A stretch of DNA of 29,691 bases from Hyphomicrobiaceae bacterium (lineage in GTDB: Bacteria; Pseudomonadota; Alphaproteobacteria; Rhizobiales; Hyphomicrobiaceae). The translations under genes were made by a program, and so were the position numbers. Numbering within the stretch: position 1 is the first letter of the stretch; every line of letters starts with the position of its first letter. The notes under the pieces are model-generated. The model was not told the origin of the DNA and searched no databases. It saw only the letters and a list, made by a program, of their open reading frames with translations. Where the stretch lies: the NCBI GenBank assembly GCA_025359005.1, contig JANYHP010000118.1, positions 1 to 29,691 of the forward strand, in the 5' to 3' direction. Positions 24,426 through 29,691 of this stretch are shown one piece after another.

Positions 24426-25889
24426 TCAAGCCCGATGAATCTTCACGTACTCGAAGTCGCCGCCTTTGTTGTCGATGCCGACTTTGGGGGCTGAGAGCCA
24501 GCCGGCGTATTTGCCACGTTCCCAGCAGGGCTGCATCAGCGAGGCGATGTAGTCGCCGTCGCTCTTGGAGGGCAGCCACTGGTCGCGGTTCTTGATCCAT
24601 TCGGTTTCGGAAAGGACTTTGCCGTCATGTGAGACCTTGACGTCCTTGAACTCGCCGATGTGGCGATGGAAGGCGACGGATGGCAACGTGATGGCGAACT
24701 TGATGCCGGCCTTTTCGATGACCTTGTTCCAGCGATTGACGCCGCCCTGGCAATCCTTCGAGTAGTCGTCGCGCAGACGCATGTTGATGGCGGTGAGAGC
24801 CGGCTCTTCGACCGACTTGATCTGCCCGTCGATCAGCTTGAGCACCGGGTACGTCGCGCTCGTCAGCAGGTGATCGTCCTCGATCTTGGTTTCCATGAAG
24901 CGGCCCTTGAGGCCACCGTTGTAGAAGTTGGCGGCGTTGGTCGAAATTTCTGAGCCGAACAGGTCGAGCGACAACGAGTAATGCAGGTTGGCCTTCTTCT
25001 GAATGGTCGGCAGGTCGATGACGCCCAAGGCGCGAACGCGATTGATGTCGTAGGGGTCTTCGATGCCGGCGGCTTTCATGGCCGCGCAGGTGCGCTCAAT
25101 GGTGCGGCTGACGCCGGTTTCGCCAACGAACATGTGGTGGGCTTCTTCGGTCAGCATGAAGCGGCAGGTGCGCGACATGGGGTCGAAGCCGGACTGGGCG
25201 AGGCTTTCCAACTGCATTTTGCCGTCACGGTCAGTGAAGAACGTGAACATGAAGAACGACAGCCAATCGGGCGTTTCTTCGTTGAAGGCGCCGAGCATGC
25301 GCGGCTTGTCCTGGTCTCCTGAGCGGCGCTGCAACAGGCCGTCCGCTTCCTCGCGGCCGTCCTTGCCGAAGTATTTGTGCAGCAGATAGACCATGGCCCA
25401 GAGGTGACGGCCTTCCTCGACGTTGACCTGGAACAGGTTGCGCATGTCGTAAAGCGACGGCGCGGTTTTACCGAGGAAGCGCTGCTGCTCGACGGAGGCG
25501 GGTTCGGTGTCGCCCTGGATGACGACGAGGCGGCGCAAGCTGGCGCGATATTCGCCGGGGACTTCCTGCCAGGCCTTTTCGCCTTTGTGGGCACCGAAAT
25601 TGACGAGGCGATTTTCATCTTGCGGCGCCAGGAGAATGCCCCAGCGGTATTCTGGCATTTTCACGTAGTCGAACTTCGCCCAGCCTTTCGGGTCGATCGA
25701 GATGGCGGTGCGGAGGTAGACGTCAGACGTCTGGAAGCCGTCAGGCCCCATGGTCATCCACCAGTCGATATAGCCGGGGTGCCATTGCTCGAGCGCTTTG
25801 AGAACGCGGTCGTCGCCTGCGAGATTGATGTTGTTTGGGATCTTCGTCGTGTAGTCGACGGCGCCTGCGGGGGTGGGGGAGGTGGTCAT
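24426..25889 (-). CDS. boxB: Benzoyl-CoA 2,3-epoxidase oxygenase component BoxB
   Basis: A di-iron enzyme that uses O2 and electrons from BoxA to form 2,3-epoxybenzoyl-CoA. From the ATG at 25889 (GGAG 7 bases upstream) it has 487 residues. Iron ligands can be placed: Glu129 (GDTEPAS), Glu159 and His162 in VNVEEGRHLW, Asp220 in FTFFTDRDG, and Glu249 and His252 in LTEEAHHMF. All are offset by nine from the Azoarcus evansii BoxB ligands as I remember them (120, 150, 153, 211, 240, 243), so the active site looks complete. The open frame extends 17 codons upstream without family similarity. Palindromic elements lie in the gaps on both sides of this gene. Confidence 0.96.
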   Translation of the reverse strand: MTTSPTPAGAVDYTTKIPNNINLAGDDRVLKALEQWHPGYIDWWMTMGPDGFQTSDVYLRTAISIDPKGWAKFDYVKMPEYRWGILLAPQDENRLVNFGAHKGEKAWQEVPGEYRASLRRLVVIQGDTEPASVEQQRFLGKTAPSLYDMRNLFQVNVEEGRHLWAMVYLLHKYFGKDGREEADGLLQRRSGDQDKPRMLGAFNEETPDWLSFFMFTFFTDRDGKMQLESLAQSGFDPMSRTCRFMLTEEAHHMFVGETGVSRTIERTCAAMKAAGIEDPYDINRVRALGVIDLPTIQKKANLHYSLSLDLFGSEISTNAANFYNGGLKGRFMETKIEDDHLLTSATYPVLKLIDGQIKSVEEPALTAINMRLRDDYSKDCQGGVNRWNKVIEKAGIKFAITLPSVAFHRHIGEFKDVKVSHDGKVLSETEWIKNRDQWLPSKSDGDYIASLMQPCWERGKYAGWLSAPKVGIDNKGGDFEYVKIHRA

Positions 25890-25984
25890 AGCTGGGCTCC
25901 ATTGCGCGTGGAAAGGTCGAAGCGATAACGGATGCGACATTCTGCAGATTTGCTGCGCGTGTAGAAGGCGGGTTCAGTTCCGTT

Positions 25985-26001
25985 TTCACTAAAACAGTTT
26001 T
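25985..26001. promoter_or_regulatory. Short inverted repeats upstream of boxB
   Basis: AAAAC-A-GTTTT (25991-26001) is a perfect short palindrome, and a preceding TTTT-CACT-AAAA repeats the theme. It lies about 100 bases upstream of the boxB start in an otherwise GC-rich gap. It could be an operator or a weak structure in the boxC-boxB mRNA; there is no further evidence. Confidence 0.25.
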
Positions 26002-26103
26002 GTCTGAGACTGGCGATGTACCGGCGTATGGCCCTGTAGATTTGGGTTCGGTTAGCGCCATTTCAGCGCACAGCCGACCATTGCGAGAACGACGCCGATG
26101 GCT

Positions 26104-26137
26104 GTTGGGTTACGGCACGAAAGACGCCTAATCCAAC
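26104..26137. repeat. Palindromic intergenic element, copy 2 (between boxC and boxB)
   Basis: GTTGGGTTACGGC (26104-26116) pairs with GCCTAATCCAAC (26126-26137) with one mismatch and one bulged base. This is the same architecture as the copy at 24371-24404, whose reverse complement reads GTTGGGTTACGGCGC. The loop is ACGAAAGAC. CTACA follows on the right, like the TTACG flanking copy 1. Confidence 0.8.
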
Positions 26138-26153
26138 CTACAGGTCAAATTAT

Positions 26154-27827
<1,674 letters not shown>

Positions 27828-27921
27828 TGGCAAATCTCCCGGATTGGACCCGGGCTGCACGTCACGTGGAACGCGGTGCCGGGCTTTGTGGCGGATCATG
27901 CGACAGGGTGCGGCATCGATC

Positions 27922-27935
27922 TGCAATTTGATGCA
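27922..27935. promoter_or_regulatory. TGCA-N6-TGCA element overlapping the boxC -10
   Basis: TGCAATTTGATGCA: two TGCA half-sites exactly 10 bases apart, overlapping the predicted -10 and start point of the boxC promoter. Binding here would block RNA polymerase. TGCA repeats are the half-sites I remember for the benzoyl-CoA-responsive repressors BzdR/BoxR. The target is inferred, not shown. Confidence 0.6.
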
Positions 27936-27960
27936 TATCAATGCCGGGTTCGGCTGTCAA
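27932..27960 (-). promoter_or_regulatory. Predicted sigma70-type promoter for boxCBA-VOC
   Basis: Read on the minus strand: perfect -35 TTGACA (27960-27955), 17-base spacer, -10 TATGCA (27937-27932). The start point would be near 27925, leaving a leader of roughly 98 bases before boxC. It lies in the 151-base gap after the ligase stop and is bracketed by the two TGCA-N6-TGCA elements. Confidence 0.7.
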
Positions 27961-27962
27961 TT

Positions 27963-27976
27963 TGCATTATAATGCA
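27963..27976. promoter_or_regulatory. TGCA-N6-TGCA element upstream of the boxC -35
   Basis: TGCATTATAATGCA is a perfect 14-base palindrome, again two TGCA sites 10 bases apart, 2 bases upstream of the -35. Its centre is 41 bases from that of the 27922-27935 element, about four helical turns, so both could be bound on the same DNA face. Confidence 0.6.
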
Positions 27977-27978
27977 TT

Positions 27979-29517
27979 TTAGCGCAGTTTGTAGCGCTGA
28001 ATCTTGCCTGTTGCGGTCTTGGGCAGGGAGTCGGTGACGTCGATCCAGCGTGGGTATTTCCAAGGACCGGCTTTCGTTTTGACGTGTTCCTTAAGGGACG
28101 CGACCAGTGCTTCGTCGGACGTGTGGCCCGGTTTGAGGACGATGACGGCGCGGGGTTTAATCAGGCCGTCGCTGTCTTCCTTCGGCACGACTGCCGCTTC
28201 AAGAATGGCTGGGTGGGAGATCAAAGCGCTTTCGACCTCGAACGGCGAGACCCAGATGCCGGAGACCTTGAACATGTCGTCGGTGCGGCCCTGATAGGTG
28301 TAGTTGCCGGCGGCGTCGCGAATGTACTTGTCGCCCGATCGGGTCCAGCCCCCTTCGAAGGTGGTGCGGCTTTTGCTGCGCTGGTTCCAGTAGCCATCGG
28401 CGGCGGTGGGGCCGAAGACGAGCAGTTCGCCGACTTCGCCGTCGGGGACGTCGGAGCCTTGCTCATCAACCAGACGCACCTTGTAGCCGGGGACGGGTTT
28501 GCCGCTGGTGCCGTAATTCACATCGCCGGGTCGGTTGGAGATGAAGATGTGCAGCATCTCGGTGGAGCCGATGCCGTCGAGGATGTCGACGCCGAATTTC
28601 TCGGTCCATGCTTTGCCCACTTCTGCTGGCAATGCCTCGCCGGCCGAGATGCACTGGCGCAGTTTCGACGACCCGCTGCTGGGTCCGCCGGCGGGATAGT
28701 TCAGCATGGCGGCGTAGAGAGTAGGAACACCGCAAAAGATTGTCGGCTGATACTGCTTCAAGGTGCGGAAAACACTTTCTGGCGTCGGGCGTTCGGGGAG
28801 CAGGATGGTCGTCGCGCCCACCGAGAGTGGAAAGCTCATCGCATTGCCGAGGCCATAGGCGAAGAAGATCTTGGCGGCAGAGAAAATCACATCGTCCTCG
28901 CGAATTCCGAGGACGCCTTGGCCGTAAAGTTTCGCGGTGTCCATGAGGCTGGTGTGGACATGGCGGGTGCCCTTCGGCATGCCAGTGGAGCCGGAGGAAT
29001 AGAGCCAGAAAGCGGTCTCGTCGGAATGGGTCGCGGCGGTTTCGGCGTCGGGGGACTGATGGGACAGCTCATCGCGGAAATTCAAGGCGAAGGTCGGGAC
29101 GTCGCCGCCGGTGACAAAGATGTGCTTGAGGAACGGGAGGTTGCCGAGGACGGGCTTGATGGTGTCAATCAGCGGCGCGGAGACGATCAAGGCCTGGGCG
29201 CGGCTGTCTTCGAGGATGTAGGCGTACTGCTCCGTGGTCAGAAGTGTGTTGAGGGCAACCGGCACCACACCGGCTTTGATGGCGCCCCAGAAGGCGGGCG
29301 GATAATCGACCGTGTCGAGTAAAAGCAGGGCTATGCGCTGCTCTCGGGCAATACCGTAGGTGCGCATCAGGTTGGCGACGCGGTTGGTGCGTTCGGCAAG
29401 CGTCGCATAGGTGAGTGTTTCGCCGGGGTCGATAAATGCCGCCTTGGCGCCGCGCCCGGCTGAGCCGTGGGTGTCGATCATCTCGGTCGTTGCATTGTAG
29501 AGGCGCGGCGTGGCCAT
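27979..29517 (-). CDS. Benzoate-CoA ligase
   Basis: The enzyme activates benzoate with ATP and CoA to benzoyl-CoA, the entry step for the box pathway (called bclA or badA in different species). The 512 residues have the acyl-adenylate-forming fold: P-loop YSSGSTGMPKGT (173-184), IFFAYGLGNAMSFPLSVGATTILLPERPTP, the adenine motif DGIGSTEMLHIFISNRPGDVNYGTSGKPVPGY (typical of benzoate-CoA ligases), TRSGDKYIRDAAGNYTYQGRTDDMFKVSGIWVSPFEVE, and catalytic Lys505 in TATGKIQRYKLR, the usual acetylation site. The ATG at 29517 has GGGA upstream. It is the first box-related gene on this strand in the window; the downstream boxC has its own promoter. Ligands such as 2-aminobenzoate or hydroxybenzoate cannot be excluded. 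Confidence 0.92.
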   Translation of the reverse strand: MATPRLYNATTEMIDTHGSAGRGAKAAFIDPGETLTYATLAERTNRVANLMRTYGIAREQRIALLLLDTVDYPPAFWGAIKAGVVPVALNTLLTTEQYAYILEDSRAQALIVSAPLIDTIKPVLGNLPFLKHIFVTGGDVPTFALNFRDELSHQSPDAETAATHSDETAFWLYSSGSTGMPKGTRHVHTSLMDTAKLYGQGVLGIREDDVIFSAAKIFFAYGLGNAMSFPLSVGATTILLPERPTPESVFRTLKQYQPTIFCGVPTLYAAMLNYPAGGPSSGSSKLRQCISAGEALPAEVGKAWTEKFGVDILDGIGSTEMLHIFISNRPGDVNYGTSGKPVPGYKVRLVDEQGSDVPDGEVGELLVFGPTAADGYWNQRSKSRTTFEGGWTRSGDKYIRDAAGNYTYQGRTDDMFKVSGIWVSPFEVESALISHPAILEAAVVPKEDSDGLIKPRAVIVLKPGHTSDEALVASLKEHVKTKAGPWKYPRWIDVTDSLPKTATGKIQRYKLR

Positions 29518-29550
29518 GACAGTTCCCGAAGGTGGTGTTTGACGGCGGTT

Positions 29551-29572
29551 CGGCTGACACGCATGTCAGCCG
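29551..29572. promoter_or_regulatory. Hairpin/inverted repeat upstream of benzoate-CoA ligase
   Basis: CGGCTGACA (29551-29559) and TGTCAGCCG (29564-29572) are perfect 9-base inverted copies with a 4-base centre, 34 bases upstream of the ligase start. It could be an operator or a terminator for a gene beyond the window edge. Apart from it, 29518-29691 shows no gene. Confidence 0.45.
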
Positions 29573-29691
29573 GTCGCTCGGTCTGGCGCGAGCGGTCGGT
29601 TGTCGTCAAGCGCGAAGCATGGTGCGCTGCGGGGTACGGCGATAGCCGCTGGCTGGCGGATTTATCAGTTGGTGGGCGTGGCTCCGTTGGT

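Noticed and set aside
28084..29322. 412-codon plus-strand frame opposite the benzoate-CoA ligase
   Set aside because: Antisense shadow of a well-conserved ligase; no start signal or recognisable motif.

Overview
The window is GC-rich and almost fully coding. It reads as a chromosomal segment of an alphaproteobacterium, most likely of the Hyphomicrobiales. I base this on the rhizobial-type (AnsA/ReAV-like) asparaginase, the short ~600-residue OpgH, the many solute-binding-protein transporters and the aerobic benzoyl-CoA (box) cluster. This placement rests on family recognition, not on a search. I see no rRNA, tRNA, CRISPR, phage or insertion-sequence genes.

Layout. (1) 1-484: a cupin gene whose 5' end lies in a ~100-bp near-perfect inverted repeat at the window edge; the other arm encodes the same protein segment on the opposite strand. 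(2) 504-2960: glutathione synthase gshB (-) and, divergently, a GYF-domain membrane protein of unknown role (+). (3) 2976-5163 (-): an alpha/beta hydrolase followed by kynureninase. (4) 5348-9809 (+): a sugar/polyol-type ABC importer (ATPase, Tat-exported binding protein, two permeases). (5) 10011-15596 (+): a complete Dpp/Opp/Gsi-type peptide ABC importer (binding protein, two permeases, two ATPases). (6) 15603-18595 (-): a small exported protein, gamma-glutamyltransferase and asparaginase, convergent with the peptide importer. (7) 18706-21817 (-): osmoregulated periplasmic glucan synthase opgH and an orphan TRAP binding protein. (8) 22201-29517 (-): benzoate-CoA ligase, boxC, boxB, boxA and a VOC/glyoxalase protein, in that transcription order.

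How the genes work together. The right third activates benzoate to benzoyl-CoA (ligase), epoxidises it with O2 and NADPH (BoxA reductase plus BoxB di-iron epoxidase) and opens the ring with loss of formate (BoxC). The semialdehyde dehydrogenase (boxD), later beta-oxidation genes and a boxR-type regulator are not in the window. The ligase-boxC gap carries a strong sigma70-like promoter (TTGACA, 17 bp, TATGCA) bracketed by two TGCA-N6-TGCA elements. These match the half-site I remember for benzoyl-CoA-responsive BzdR/BoxR repressors. Two related ~40-bp palindromes in opposite orientation lie in the gaps on either side of boxB.

The peptide importer, gamma-glutamyltransferase, asparaginase and, further away, glutathione synthase suggest a gamma-glutamyl/amide nitrogen or glutathione salvage theme; this is inference from context. 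In both ABC importer operons a strong hairpin follows the binding-protein gene and precedes the permeases, as expected if the binding-protein mRNA is stabilised relative to the distal genes.
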